This document shows, piece after piece, positions 1 through 13,800 of a stretch of 64,000 nt of DNA. The stretch is from NCBI RefSeq assembly GCF_000002995.4, contig NW_025062476.1:5879001-5943000 (forward strand). The letters run 5' to 3'. The notes under the pieces are model-generated. The model saw nothing but the letters and a program-made list of their open reading frames with translations. It ran no database searches and had not been told where the DNA came from. The DNA is from Brugia malayi (Eukaryota; Nematoda; Chromadorea; Rhabditida; Onchocercidae). The position numbers were made by a program, and so were the translations under genes. Positions within the stretch are counted from its first letter, which is position 1. Each line of letters begins with the position of its first letter.

Positions 1-3000
1 TTGTAGAAATGTTGTGAGTAGCATACTTTTTCATAAATTTTATGTTTTTCAGTCTTTTTTATCCCAGTTTTATGTTAAATATGACGTAAGTGGAAATGAT
101 CGCAACTTTTATGTTGGTATAATTATTAACTAATCAGAATCAAGAAAGATCGTAGTTGCACAAAGAATGTGCCGCATTCAATGACGTAATGATGCCACCT
201 TAACGTTATTATTTTATATGTCTAGTAAGCCATGTATTCATTAGAATGAACAATTTTGCTTTCACTTGTTTTTGTTTGTTTACTTAATTGTTTGTAAACA
301 CATAATTGTTAAGATTGTTGATCCTAAGTAAACTGTTCCAAATGTCTTTGAAGGAAATCATTATTTGATGTATAGCAAGGTGGAGAGAACGAAGAAGATA
401 CTTGGATTCTGTTAAGTTGGGTTATTCTAAATTTTAATTTTTATTGCATGAATTTTAATCCCTTTTTAGTAAGCAATTCCTCCATTTTGGTCGCATGTTT
501 AAATTTATAATTGGCAAATTGTTTATTTTTTCCTCATTGTCAACTAACATCTTCAAACATTCAAAAAAATCTAAAGCTAACATGTAAATGAACAAAAATA
601 GCGCGGAAGTAGTAGAAAATAAATAGACAGAACTTTGAGAAAAAAAACTGATTCTTGCCATTTTTGAAGTGTTAGTAATGAGAAGTGGCAATATGAATAA
701 TAATGAACTTTTGCGCCTAATATAAATGAAGTATCAAATTAGGATCACTGATGAAATATAAAGCAAATATATATAGTGGCATGGATCAAATGCAGTGTTT
801 ATGGAATAAAATAATTCGTATTTTCGTTTCATTTTAATTTCAAACTTACCGAATACCAAACGCCAGATTGTAGCCCTGTCTGCACAGCTAAAAATTAAAA
901 AGTGCTGCATTTATAAACCAGTTGTTATAAATGAAATAAAAATTTTGAATAAAACGTTACGTAATGGTGAAAGATCCTGAATTTTCTATAAAATTGTTAG
1001 TTCTTCTGAATTTAACCTTAATTATGAAACTAGAGCTAATTTCCAACTGATAATTATTTATTTATAAGTTGTACTTCCGTTTTGCTCTGACATAATCTAA
1101 GATGTTTTTTTCTGCTTAATTTCAGAAGGAAACCTTAGTTCCCAATTGCATTGGAAAAATTATTTTTTATCTCCTCGTACAATATCATATATATCCTTCA
1201 CTATCTGGCATTATTATATCAGACATTTTTCAACGCATGGATCTCTTACTACTATTGCAAATCTCACGTGATGATATTCCACTTCTTGTTATTTCGTATC
1301 TTCGTTACGTCACTTTTTATCATGAAATAAACTAAAAGATGAAAAATTGGAAATATGTAAGCATCGTGCTATTACAGGAACATACTTTCCCACTATTAAT
1401 GGGCATAACACATCTAAGTTGTCAACAGAATTACTCCAGTTGCACGTGCAAACTATTTCAATTACACAGGCATATTTCTTCAAATGAAATTCTAAAATTT
1501 TTCATGGATTTCTATTATCCATTTTTTCATTAGACCAACTAAAGATGTTTTACAGAATGATCTTACTGTATGGATTTGTTTATTACTGCAACCTTAATTT
1601 CTCTTCACTCTTTGCTTTCTTATTTTCTCAATGATATGACTAAAACAACAATAATTTAAAAAAATTATTAAATTGAACGGGTTGTGACACTTTTTGCAGT
1701 AGGAGAAGCCCACATGAGATCAGTTGATAACCTGCAAATCTTTAAAGTTTTTGATCTATCAGAAAATTGGGCCATAAAATATGTATTTATTTGGATTGCT
1801 GCATTTATTAAAAAATTTAGGAATAATGAATACAAGAAAGGTCAATAAATAGTACTTTTTGAGATCAGGTTACTAGTTCCGCACTTGAAAGATTTGAAAG
1901 AGATTTTTAAGCTCAAAGATAAGGCCTTTTGATCTGTTTCAAGTTTTGGCATTAAGTAAAATATTCTAATGAAATATTTAAAATCGTATTATTAAATTAA
2001 ATTGTTGGTAATATAACGGAATATTACTCCCTTTGAATATTAAACAACATTTGATTTTTGCATTACATTCAATTTTCACCAGGCAATAGAGATGGACTAT
2101 TGCAGTTGATTGTAATTTTGACTGCATGGCTTCAAATATCACACTGAAATAAGGTAATTAAATGATGTGTCTCATATCTGCCTGTGTTGCTTTTAAGATC
2201 TTAAAAATGAGAGATATTTGAAGCTCTTCTACTATCATTTTCATTAAATTGCATAGTTAAAAAAGAGTGAAGATTACGGCGGTATACTTGAAGCAGTTGA
2301 AAAATACACGATGTTACTTTGTCTCGAAAGGATAAAACCATTCTTTGCCGGTATGTACTTGAACAGAGCTGAAGGAATATACTTTGCTTATAGGATTATA
2401 GTGGAAAGAGAAAGGGAAAGGAAGGATTAAAGGGTAGAAAACAAATTATTTTATCTCTTTTCGGTAGTTACAATAATGTATATAGTAAACACGTGGAGTA
2501 TGTAGCAATCTTACATTTATGAGAAAAAGGAATTTGATTGTCGCTCCTTTCTAATTTGGTTAAAAAACATTCTTGTTGACCGCTCTAAAAAATGAATAAT
2601 TATGTCTAGCCTTTACTAATTTAATTTGCAACGGTATGCACACTTTGTAACCAAGCATACTAATTGCCAATTACTGTTTCAATTCTTTCATTTCTAACTT
2701 TTCCACTCATTAATTAAAATTATGTAATTTAGTTACAGAACTTTAAAATTAAATTATGGCACCTTTCCACTCAGTCGTGTTCTTTTCCCTCTTTCTTCGT
2801 CAATCTATCTATTTTATCACATATCTTCTATATTTAGACAATTTCAAAAAACGATAATGGCATATGATCAAATTTGAATGTTGAAAATATCACGAAAAGG
2901 ATCTTATTAAACTGCCACAATAAAGCGAATTTCTCTCCTATGACCTGAATATCATTGTTTGCATAATTTTTTTTTTGTCAATTTAGAGAAGATTTTCAAA

Positions 3001-6000
3001 TTAAATTATTTTTTCGCTTTCTTTGTCAATTAGTAAAAATGGAGCATAACAGAAATAGTGTTCTTACCTTAGTTTCACTACATCCCTTATCATGTGAAAA
3101 ATTTATAGAAATATTTTTTTAATATAGCAGAGAACTTCTCAAACGGTTTTTCAAATTATGAGCTTTCCTTTTTTTAATTTAATTCTCCCTACAGCCTTGA
3201 AGAAAGTTGAAGCGCCTGAAGATGCTAATTAATAACTCATTAGCTGAATTTTAAATTGCAAAAAGACAAAGACCATCCATCAATCTACTGAATCTTTTGA
3301 TATATCTTCAATTAAAAATTTCATTTATTATTTTGCATGACATTAATTTTTATCTTTAAAAAAAAACGGATAGAAATCCTTATTTTTCACGCTGCATAAA
3401 ATTTAAAAGCGAATTAAATTTTAATCGATATTTAGTTCATGTTTTTTATTTCAACTTACAATACTAATTTATCATAAGTTGAATTATAAATGCGATAAAT
3501 GGCACATTTTCTCTGCAGTTTGTTTTAAATTATTAAACACTATGCAGTGTAAATTCCAGTGAAACACATTAGCTCTTAGAGTCTTATACGTTTCGATGGT
3601 ATAGCAAAATTATAAATTACGAAACATTAGACTAAATCATTATGAATGTTGGAATTTTTTTTTTCATATTTTATAACAAAGAATGAAAACAACAACTTCA
3701 AAAACTGCTAGTTAATGATTCTATCAATTTGACTGCTACATTTTGATACTTCATTTTCAAAAGGAATGAAAGAGTTCCATTTTTTTTTTCAGCCGCTTGG
3801 GTTCGACTGTTGAGAAAGTGAAAATATCGCATTATTATTGCTTAATCACTATTTCCGGCTCATGATTGTTTCCAGTTTATTGCCATAGTGGCTCATAAAT
3901 AGGGATGCAACTAATCCTAAAAACAATTATTGCCCAGCATTACCGTAATCCGTTAGATATGCCTGCCAAATAAAAATAGCATTCAGTGAAGCATACAGAA
4001 CACTAGGCTTTTTTGGATGTTTGTTAGACCTTTTGTCTGCCACTTCTCCCTTCTGCTTTTTCTTGTTTTTCATGTCTGATAAAAATAATTGATAACACAA
4101 GAAAATATGAAATCTGATAACATCTTCCTGATTAGTAATTCTATTCTTGATGAATACAAAATAGAGTTACAGTTGGAAACAGATTGTTGTGCAGTATGCG
4201 AATCTATTGTAAAAGGCTACAAATTTTTAAGCAATATTTATTTACGATATGTGTGCTAAGAATTTTGTCTGCTTATGTCACCAAGGAATTAGTTTTGATT
4301 GAGACAAATGGTCACTAGTAATTGTATTCTTATTAAAATATATTATCAGCACCTAGAACTACCGAGACAACCAGATTTCAGGAGGGCAAAGGAAACCATT
4401 AAGCAGTATAGATATGCTTCTCTATACATGTGTATTTCTAGCTTGGTAAAAAAAATTGATTTCAATGTTAATAATTTTCACAAACATATGATTATAAGGT
4501 TAACCTAATATGAATTTATATGCTTCTTATTGATCAATGAATAAAGCAGATTGAAAAGCCAGTAGTTAATTTTAGCTTCAACACCTGTCCTTAAATTATT
4601 CATATTAATATAGCAATGATGATTGACGATATTATCAACTGTAATGGTATTAGCAAAGCTATCAGAATTATTACTTTCTACCAAATCTGAATTAATTAAT
4701 GAAATGTAATTATTAGAACGTGAGATGTGCAAATAAATAGATGCAATCGTGCGTGTAATTGAGCTTAAATAATCACAATTGATATTCGTTGTAATTATTA
4801 AATTTCGGATTTGATTGAAATAGGCTAGATCATTTCTTTGCAGTAGTCACATCATTGACCTTTAGTTATTAGTAGTAAATTAGACGGTTCATGCATATCA
4901 TCCGTTAATTATTTGCTAACAAGTAATTCTTATTTATAAGATGTTGAAAAGTCGGCTTTGCATTTTGACAAAGGCAAGATAGAAGAAATAGGAGAGGTGT
5001 AATTAATTCAAAACTCTCCATATCCTCTTTCCTTTTCCACAGATCAGAAGCAAATCTATTCAGAAAATCTTCCGGACTGATGATATGTGCTTAGAAACAA
5101 AGTGACCATCTCTCTTTGATTCTCTCTGCTTGTTTTCCTCTTCATATTTTTATTGATAAGGAACAGAATCGGACAATCTTTAATTGGAGGGAAAATACAG
5201 TGTACCAGAAATGGTTGAAGATCTGAGATGACGCAATTATGACAGTAGTAGGAAACAGTATTCAGAAATAGGAACAATGTGATTACATCAACTACTACCA
5301 TTATTCTTCTTAAATCTTTCCGGATTAGCACCTATCAAACATCAAATGATACAATTTGGTGGGATGAAGTGTGAGATACAATCAAATCAAAACTATTTCT
5401 TTCATATTAAACTGTTATTTTGTGCAAAAAAAATGGAATGAAAAATTGATTTGCAATTAAGCTAATAGATGTAAATCTTTTCTGCTTATTATTTACTATT
5501 TTTATTATGTTATTTTGCTGTACTTTTTATGCTATTTTGCCAAGCGCAATTATTAATGCCTCATTATCGTTGCATTTATGAAATATATTTGATTCAGTTA
5601 TCGATTTTTGTTAGTCAGACATTTTAGCCACAAAGATATTTTATAAATTTTCGTCTTCCACCTTCCCCCATTCTTTTTAAACCGCTTAATTTACTGAAGT
5701 TTTAAATCATCAAATTCATTTATACTTTACAATAGGTTATATCAAACATCAAATGATAGATTTTTTTTTAGCATTTTCTGAGTTTTTAATAAAATTTTCG
5801 AGAAGAAAAAATATAATACATCAAAGATGAAATGTTTTCCTTAGAGAACAGTATATCAACATTTAAAATAGCTTTATATTTTTTAGTTTCAAATTCCTTG
5901 ATTGCTTAAAATTAAAGAAAATTTTGAAACATAAAAAGTTTCTCAAAATGAAAATCTGTGGGAAGTCCAAAGTTTTAAATACTCCTTTGAATTCGCTTCC

Positions 6001-7760
6001 AATCTTTATTGGAAATGGTTTCTTTAATTGTCATTAAATCTCCTCATAGACAACTGAGTCGGTAATTTAGCTAAATTTAAATTAATTATTTTCAAACTAA
6101 GCGTCAGTGTGTCTACTCCGATCGCGTGGGAAGAGCTGAAAACTGCTTCTCTATTATTATAAATTAGATAAAAAGGGATTGAGCAAATAAAAAGAGATAT
6201 ATACCCACACAAGACATTATGGTGTTAGCATCCTTTTCGGAGTGGACATTAGTAGTACCTTTTGTATAAATATCTGTGTTAATCTCTTCTTCGTCGCATG
6301 TCGTAGGTGGGTAGATGGGTAGATGCGTGGGTGACATGTCGGTATCTAATGATTAATGAAGAACAGTTGAGATAAGGAAAAGACGGATATCGGGACAAAT
6401 TAGTATTAGAGCATATAAAGAGGAGATTGATCGTGCGCGCCCCTCAAACCAGTCACACTAACATTGGGTGATAAAATTGAGCTTATCCTGTTAGAATGAG
6501 TGAAGTGCATTAATATTTCAACAAACAAATTTTTGATTTTTGTGGCTAAAATCTGTCAGATGCTTTTTACTTCAAAAAAAGACTCTACCTTTTTCTTAAT
6601 AGTGATCATCGAAAGAGACTAACATTAAAAACTTCGGATTGCTATCGCTTAGTATTCCAGATAAGACAGAAAATATCAATAATCCACCATTTCATCATAC
6701 CCACGAAGATTTTCAATATATGAGAACTATTTGGGTTTAATTTAATTTAAAAAAATCTATATTGCTGAAGATATACTTTAGATTTTTCTCTATTTGAAAC
6801 TGAATGAAATACTTCAAGTCCTAATTTGTAATTTTAAAATTTCGAGATACAATTCTAAAAAACAAAAAAAATTCGAAATTTCAAAATACTGTACTGAAGA
6901 CAGTTAAAAAATTGAAGTTCTTTGAATGCCCAGAAAATTTCATTTTCCATAATTTTATTAACAATAATAGAATTAAGATAATAAAAATCAAATTCATATT
7001 TTAGCATTCCATTCACCAGTTTTTGTTATTAAGCAACCTTATCATCCTTATTACAAGAAGATAATAGGACATTATTTGTATCCGTATTTGCTTAATACTG
7101 TTATGTTCATTTTCATTTTATGTTTGCAGTCTTCACGCATACATTTATGAAACATTGAATTAAAAAATTGCAATCCGTTAAGTGAAATAAGCAAAGGTAA
7201 GTGAAATCAGAGATATTAAATGAGTTGAGAAAGATGTTACAGACATCTTAATTCTGTCATTTACTAGTATTTCAGCAAGATTTTGTACTTGTCTTACGGT
7301 ATATCAGACTTAGCATTATTAACTAATTATATAAGCAAAATAGTTAATAGCATGTGCGCAGTATTATTCCATCTGCTCCTTATGAGAAATCATTGACGCC
7401 TACATATGAAAGCGTTTATGCTTACTGTATATAGTTGTTTGTTCAAAGTATCATGAAATTTTAATTATTATGAGTTGTAAAAAAAGAAAACTGGAATTTG
7501 GGAGTCTTATCAGCTTAACTTATCAGTGCATGGACGGTGTAATAACTTAGAATCAAAACTATATTGAGTGTTATCTTTCCAGAACAAATCACTGATGCCT
7601 GATGTATCCCTGATATTCCCATAAATAATAAATATTGAAGGAAAGTGAAATACTTTTGTAAGGTTACAAAGACATTAAGAACTGTATCTCTTTCAAGAAA
7701 AGTTACTGTAATCTAATAAATCACCCAATCCGGACTGAACAAATAACATCCTAGTCATTC

Positions 7761-7784
7761 TTTTTTTTTTTTTTTTTTTTTTTT
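7761..7784. repeat. poly-T run
   Basis: An uninterrupted run of 24 T residues. Its orientation would fit the tail of a minus-strand retroposed copy, but no retroposed body is recognisable beside it. Confidence 0.8.
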
Positions 7785-8162
7785 CATATTATGAAGAGAG
7801 AGGAACTCTATTGATAAAAGTGCTGTTCCCACTTAAATCAGTGGCAGGAAATTAGTTTCATTTTGATTTTCACCTACAAGCAATCAACAACTGTTCCATG
7901 CTTAATTCATGCTATTTGAAAGATGGCAATAACGCACATATTTGAAATTGTGGGAAATCAGCACATTTATCTTTGAAAGTGATCCGACAAATGCCGTGTT
8001 ACGTCATACGTTGACTGCGTAAACGTGTACCAAGCGCTTCACTTATCCCCTCACTACAAATTCATCCCAACGCCTATTTCATTGTAATATGATCGCTAGC
8101 TTAACGAATAACGCAATAAATTCAATATTAGTCAAATTGCTTTATAAACCAATTACATTAGA

Positions 8163-8195
8163 GGGCGGAGCTTATATCTAATAAAAGCTCCGCCC
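8163..8195. promoter_or_regulatory. GC-box inverted repeat (hairpin)
   Basis: GGGCGGAGCTT at 8163-8173 is repeated as its exact reverse complement AAGCTCCGCCC at 8185-8195, with an 11-base AT-only-but-one spacer. The arm contains the GGGCGG/CTCCGCCC core bound by Sp1/KLF-type zinc-finger factors. The flanks at 7990-8160 are also less AT-rich than average. It could be a distal regulatory element or a promoter with no visible gene; the nearest supported gene is 2.7 kb to the right. Confidence 0.45.
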
Positions 8196-8276
8196 ACCAC
8201 CTATGCCAAGGCATGCTCGCTGGCTGTCAAAATGTAAACCATGTCGTGTGTATGTGTATATGGATGTATGGGTGTA

Positions 8277-8303
8277 TGTATGTGTGTGTGTGTGTGTGTG
8301 TGT
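8277..8303. repeat. (TG)n microsatellite
   Basis: An almost pure run of TG dinucleotides, preceded by a degenerate GTAT/GTGT stretch from about 8235. It follows directly on the GC-box inverted repeat. Confidence 0.9.
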
Positions 8304-10275
8304 CATCAAAGCATAAGTGAGTCTACTTGAGATTGTTCATTTTATGACTGTAGGTGTTTTCTGCGCTTTCGTAGATATTTTCATAGCGAAAAAATGAAGG
8401 AACTTTTTGGGAAGGATTCATGCGTTCGGGGAAGGAATCACTTCGGGGATGATATATTCATTTCTGTAGCAATATTGATTGGTACTGATAAGGACAGTTG
8501 CTAATAAGAGAAAGATATGGACGACAATATATTAAACATTGCTTACTTCATATTTCAACTGGAGAAGCAGTTGTAGAAGTTCGCAGAGCTATGGGAACAC
8601 ACATTTTAAAAAGTTCTGAATATCTCCGATTGTTCAGAGTCTAATTTGTATGTGTGCATGGGCTTATGTAATTCTTGTCTGATATTGTTATTATTTTTAA
8701 AGATAGTAAGTTCATATGTTCAACAGTAGCAATATTAATAATAATAATGACAATTAATTATTACACGGTGATAGTAATATGAGATGAAAAAATGTTTCAT
8801 TCTGATTTTCGAGAGTAATACTATTCAAAAATCATTACCGCATCCAATTTAGTATTGTCTTTTTCCATTTTGCATTTTGCTTTTTTATTTGTTGCAAAAA
8901 TATTCGAATTTTTTTGATTATTTTAAAAGCGATCAAACTTTTATCAGTTGTCTGGTTTGTTTCGTCTTTTCGATGCCCTAAAATTCGCTTACCTGCTACT
9001 TGTTTTTTGCAGCTATTTTCTACTTTTTTTTTAAGAGTTGAAATAGGAAGAGGAGCTCGTCTAATGATTAGAAATTATAGTAGAAAATTCTAGTGGTAAT
9101 AGATATTTTGTGCTGAATTATGAAGTAATTACTGAGTAATAATTGTTCAGGAAATATTGTAAGAGACATTCATAATATAACTTTATGATCTCAATTCTGT
9201 TTCAACTTATAATCCATAACCTTATTTTAGATTGCTAGGGAAATACAGGAGAATCTGATGTAAAGAACATGAGTGTTATAAGTGATTTATGATTTAATTT
9301 TAACTTGATTGCTTTTTTGAAATGTTATTCTCGTCGTCGACACAGAATTCAATTCCCTGAAATATTTTAGTTCATGCTTGGGACAGACAAAAATATTAGA
9401 AGGAAGTGACATTTGCTGTGTCACCTTATAGATATTTTGGCCTCAATTCTAAGCAGCTATATAATCCTACTTCGAATTAACTGCAAGATTTCGCGGTAAA
9501 CGCTTGAAAAAATCAATATACCTCTTTTTCCAAATAATTCATTGTTTATTTGCTTTTAAAAAGATATCGATACATGATAAATTTCGAAGATTTTGAACGA
9601 AAATTTTCCTTCCATCACTAAATGATTTTCTTTATTTTGATAGATTTTGTTTTTATAAGTTTTTTTTTTTTGCTTTTAAACAGGTATATTGATTTTTTAT
9701 GGTTTATAAGTTAATAGTTGTCAATATTAAGTTAATAGTTACATTTTATAAGCTGAATTTATCACAGACAGTTCACTTCTCCTAACACAACGTATTTAAT
9801 GGAGTTTATCAGATTTTTGAAAAATGTCTTTTATAAATTGTTTACAGTGACAAGAAATGTTATATTTTCAACATCTTTTTTTATTAATTACATAGCTGAT
9901 AACATTATCAAATTTATTTGAACAGAAACATGCAATATGCGATTATAGATTCACCTTCTTGTTTTAGGTATGCTGGATATCTATTACTTTTATACAATCG
10001 CAGTATAATTGGCTGGTAAACGTATTTTAGGCTAGATTTGGTGGGATAAACATTTTTCCTGAGGAAAGGAAGAAGAAGGGGATTTGCTGCAAAACTGTTC
10101 AGATTCTTCATAAATAGCATGAATGATGTAGAAGATAGCTTACAATCTAATAGACCCTTTTTGACCTTCGATTGCTTTTTTTGCAGTGTGATATAAATCA
10201 ACAAAAGACCATTCATGTTTATTTGCACTGTTTAAACAAGCAGACAAAAAAGTTGTCCTTATCAGAATAATCCAA

Positions 10276-10578
10276 TCACAAAGATGAAGCACGTTCTTCT
10301 TCCACTTCTCGCCATTTCAAACTAACAGGTTGCTTCTTATTTTTATCATTTTGTGTAATAATAGTTACACCTCCTTCTTTCCCTAATAACTTTAACTGTT
10401 GTAAACATCGTGAATAAACATTCATGATAAATTTCCGAAATGGTTTTGTGCCATTGTTAGATTATATTGTTTTATCAAAAAAACAATATTGGAGAAATGA
10501 GTGGATTTGGGAAGCTAAAGGAAATAAATTGGCTATGGCTTCTGATTTAATCTGGCCAGCAATAATCCGATATGCCAT
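10276..10578 (-). pseudogene. unrecognised reading frame with one internal stop
   Basis: On the minus strand an ATG at 10578 opens a frame of about 100 codons that ends in TGA at 10276, interrupted only by a TAA at 10462-10464. From an internal ATG at 10425 the last 49 codons are open and have protein-like composition, including KEGGV and KWREVEEER. AATAAA on the same strand follows at 10218-10223, about 55 bases after the stop. A possible splice acceptor (ctacag) lies near 10620. I do not recognise the protein. It could be a decayed gene copy, the last exon of an unresolved gene, or chance. Confidence 0.3.
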
Positions 10579-10860
10579 TCAATTTGATAATAATATATAT
10601 GAAACTCATTTGGTCTGACTGTAGAATTTGTTTAAATAACTAAATTAGCTACTTGGTAATTGTTAGATAGCCATTCCTACTTTATTCCAAAATAACCTCC
10701 TGATTTACATATTCATTAGAAACTCGAGAAAATTATAAAGTAACATAAGTGCTTTCTGTTGTTATGCTGGTCGAGATTATTAGTCTGGAACTGTCTCGTA
10801 AGCTTACAAACATTCTCTTAAATTAAAGTTCTATAAAAACTAGGTGAATGATATCTATGC

Positions 10861-13800
10861 ATGAGTGCCAATATGCGTTTTTCGATGGAATCAATATTGT
10901 GCGGTCAAATAAAGAACAATAGTGCTAAAGGGCGCAAACGATCACATGAAAGTTGCAACAAAGACGCCTTTGGTAACAGAAATAAATGCAAAGAATCAAG
11001 CAGTGAGGTTTTGAGGGTAAGCAAAGGTTTTTATCTTATTCTAGCATATTCTGGGGCATAATGATTAATTGGCTAATTTGATTAATTTGGTTAGGTATGG
11101 ATTCGCTTATTTTATTTATTTGCATGAGAAATATTTTGAGATATAATAAGCTCCATGTTTGAAGTGCCCTCAGTGGTTGTCGAACATTTGATAACAATAA
11201 TAATAGCAATAATAATAATGCTTTATCTTTCTAATTTACCTACGAAATTTGCAGGCAAGTACAAGTCCAGATCGACCGGAAAGTTCATCATTAAACAGCA
11301 CTAATAATATTGTAACATCTGTTCAAGGTTCAAGCTCAGGATCATCACACTTAACTGACTACAGCTTTTTTGCGGATGAACACGTAAGCAATAAAATTAA
11401 TGTATGTTTAGAAGCGAATTTTGAATTTAGGAAACAAAAAATTGCTTTACTGAATTAATGAAATGTAAATTGTCAGCTCATTTCACAATGTAAGCAAAAA
11501 ATCAAATAGTTCTGACTCAAATCTTCAAACTGTTAGCTGAGTTTTTAATGTAACTTTTTGAACTGTTAGAATGAAAAGAATTAAAATCAAGCTTTAATGT
11601 AATATATATCAAGCACTTTCAAATTTAAAGTTGATAGTTCTAGTTCAAACTCGTAAGACTGGAAATATTGGGGCGGTGATAGGTTCTTTATCCAATCATA
11701 CATTGCTGCAATACAAGCGCAGTGATGGATGGTTTGTGCTTGTGGTCTTCTAAATTACTAACGATTAACTAGCTCTTCAACCACTTATGCTGTCTTAATC
11801 ATCATATACTTTTCGTGTCGAATAATTTGCTACCGTACCGCTTCAGCAGTTTGATAATTCTTTACACTTATCATTGATCATTAGAAAATAATATCCATCA
11901 AAAGTGGAAACATTCTAAAAGTTTTATTATCTTTTCCTTCGTCAAACATTGTTGCACATTTATTGTTCATATCACTCGTAATATGTTTATTTCTTCAGTT
12001 CTTTTATTTATTCCAAGCCTATGTAATAAGTGTGGTTTGATGGCATTTGATGAATTTCGAAATTATTTTTAAACATTTATATTAATTTTTGTGATTTCTG
12101 TTCCTTGCTATTTTAGACTCACCAGACTAGTTATAGTACAAAATACACGAGGTACTCTAAATCAGGAAGGCAGGGAAGAATCGACATCAGCAGAAATGCT
12201 TGTAGTGATGGCAAAATAGGTATCATCAGCTCTTCTAGATCGGTAAGTAATTATCGGTTATTCGGTAATAAATTGCATTACTTGTTGGTGTATTGTTTAT
12301 TATTTCATTCTTACTACAAAATTAATTTCATTATTATGTCCATTTCATCAATTTGGAATATATTGACTTTTTATTAGATGATAAAAGCTTGCTGTGTTGA
12401 CATAATAGAATTAGACTTTAAATAATAAAAACGAACTTTATCAACTTAGTACCAGGAAATAAATTGAAATAATTTTTCATTGGCCTCTGATTAATCTTTT
12501 CCTAGTTGAAGAAGAAAGTTTTTCTGTAAGAAAAAGATTTGATTTCTTCAAAATACCTTTTTAATTACTTTTTATATTTTCTCAACAATATTAAAATTCT
12601 ATTTTATTTATTTATGAAATTGCAAAGTTCTGAATTTAATAATTTTTTAAAATTAATTACATTTTAAACGTTTAAAAGGATTTCGTTGAATAATTGCTAT
12701 TGCCTTCTTTGCTCAAATAGAAAGAGGCATCACTGAAAGAAATTCATGAGTTTCTCCAACTAATATTCATATGCAGCACTATCGACTATTATTATTTTTG
12801 GGCAGAATTATTGGGTTACTTAGTAAAGGGATAATAAAAAGAGACGATGTGATATCAGTCATTCTTTCATTCTTACTAGAAAATACCATTTCCAAGCATT
12901 AGGTTATCGAGGTAACACTTGTCTCATTAGCAGTTGGTTCATCGTCTCGACAGTGTCAAACAACTGCTGTTGCGCAATAGTCTGCAATACAGTGCCGCTT
13001 ACCAACAATTATTTCATACATTAAAGTAACCCTATTGATTATGGATCATTTAACATTATTGAATTGAGTTGTGTATTCTCCTCTTAATTATTATTCTCTT
13101 TTCATTTCTTTCATATTACGCAACTTTATCTGTTACTACACTTATTATTTTGCACAGCTTCCGTTCTATTTTCCAACTTTTACTTAGATTTTTCCAGTAA
13201 ATCAAGAAGATTAAGGAAAGTAGTTTATTTCTTTTAATTCAAAATTTTTAAGAATATTATTACACTCAAAATGAAAAGGTCAAGCCTAAATTTATTGCAC
13301 TAAGACTAGCAAAATAAATAGACTTGCAAATACATTTTATTCATTTTTTTTTACAAAAATGTTGTAAAAGTGCATGTCATACCTTCAGGAAGGTTCAGCA
13401 TCACCAAAGTGGTCAACTAATTTTACCAAGGATACTAATCGACCTGGTTCAAGCTTGGAAATATATCACGAACCTCTCAGTTTTAGTTCAGATGATGAGG
13501 GCCAGTGCGAAGATAATTCGAGGTACTATATAGTCAGTATCAGAGCTTACTTCTCAATGAAAATTCAAAAACTAACTCTCAATGAGTTTAAATGATTAAA
13601 GTATTCCTAGTAGTTATTTCACGAATCTATTTAGAGAACGCAATTTCTAGATAACTAATTTCTTCATAGGCAGACGAACAAGCACAGCAGTAACCGAAGC
13701 AAGTCTAGCACAACTAAACCAGCTTACTCATACATTGCTTTGATTGCAATGGCAATCCTGAATAGTCCCGACAAGAAGTTGACTTTGTCACAGATATGCG

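Larger units (their letters stand above)
1..10275. other. gene-poor AT-rich region
   Basis: No reading frame here shows a recognisable domain or a chain of phase-compatible exons on either strand. The region holds a 24-base T run, a TG microsatellite, a GC-box inverted repeat and an 18-base sequence present at both 5334-5351 and 5741-5758. It may include the far upstream regulatory region of the forkhead gene, but nothing in the sequence proves that. Confidence 0.6.

Noticed and set aside
3795..3820. tRNA B-box-like GGTTCGACTG
   Set aside because: No A box lies at tRNA spacing upstream and no cloverleaf can be formed.
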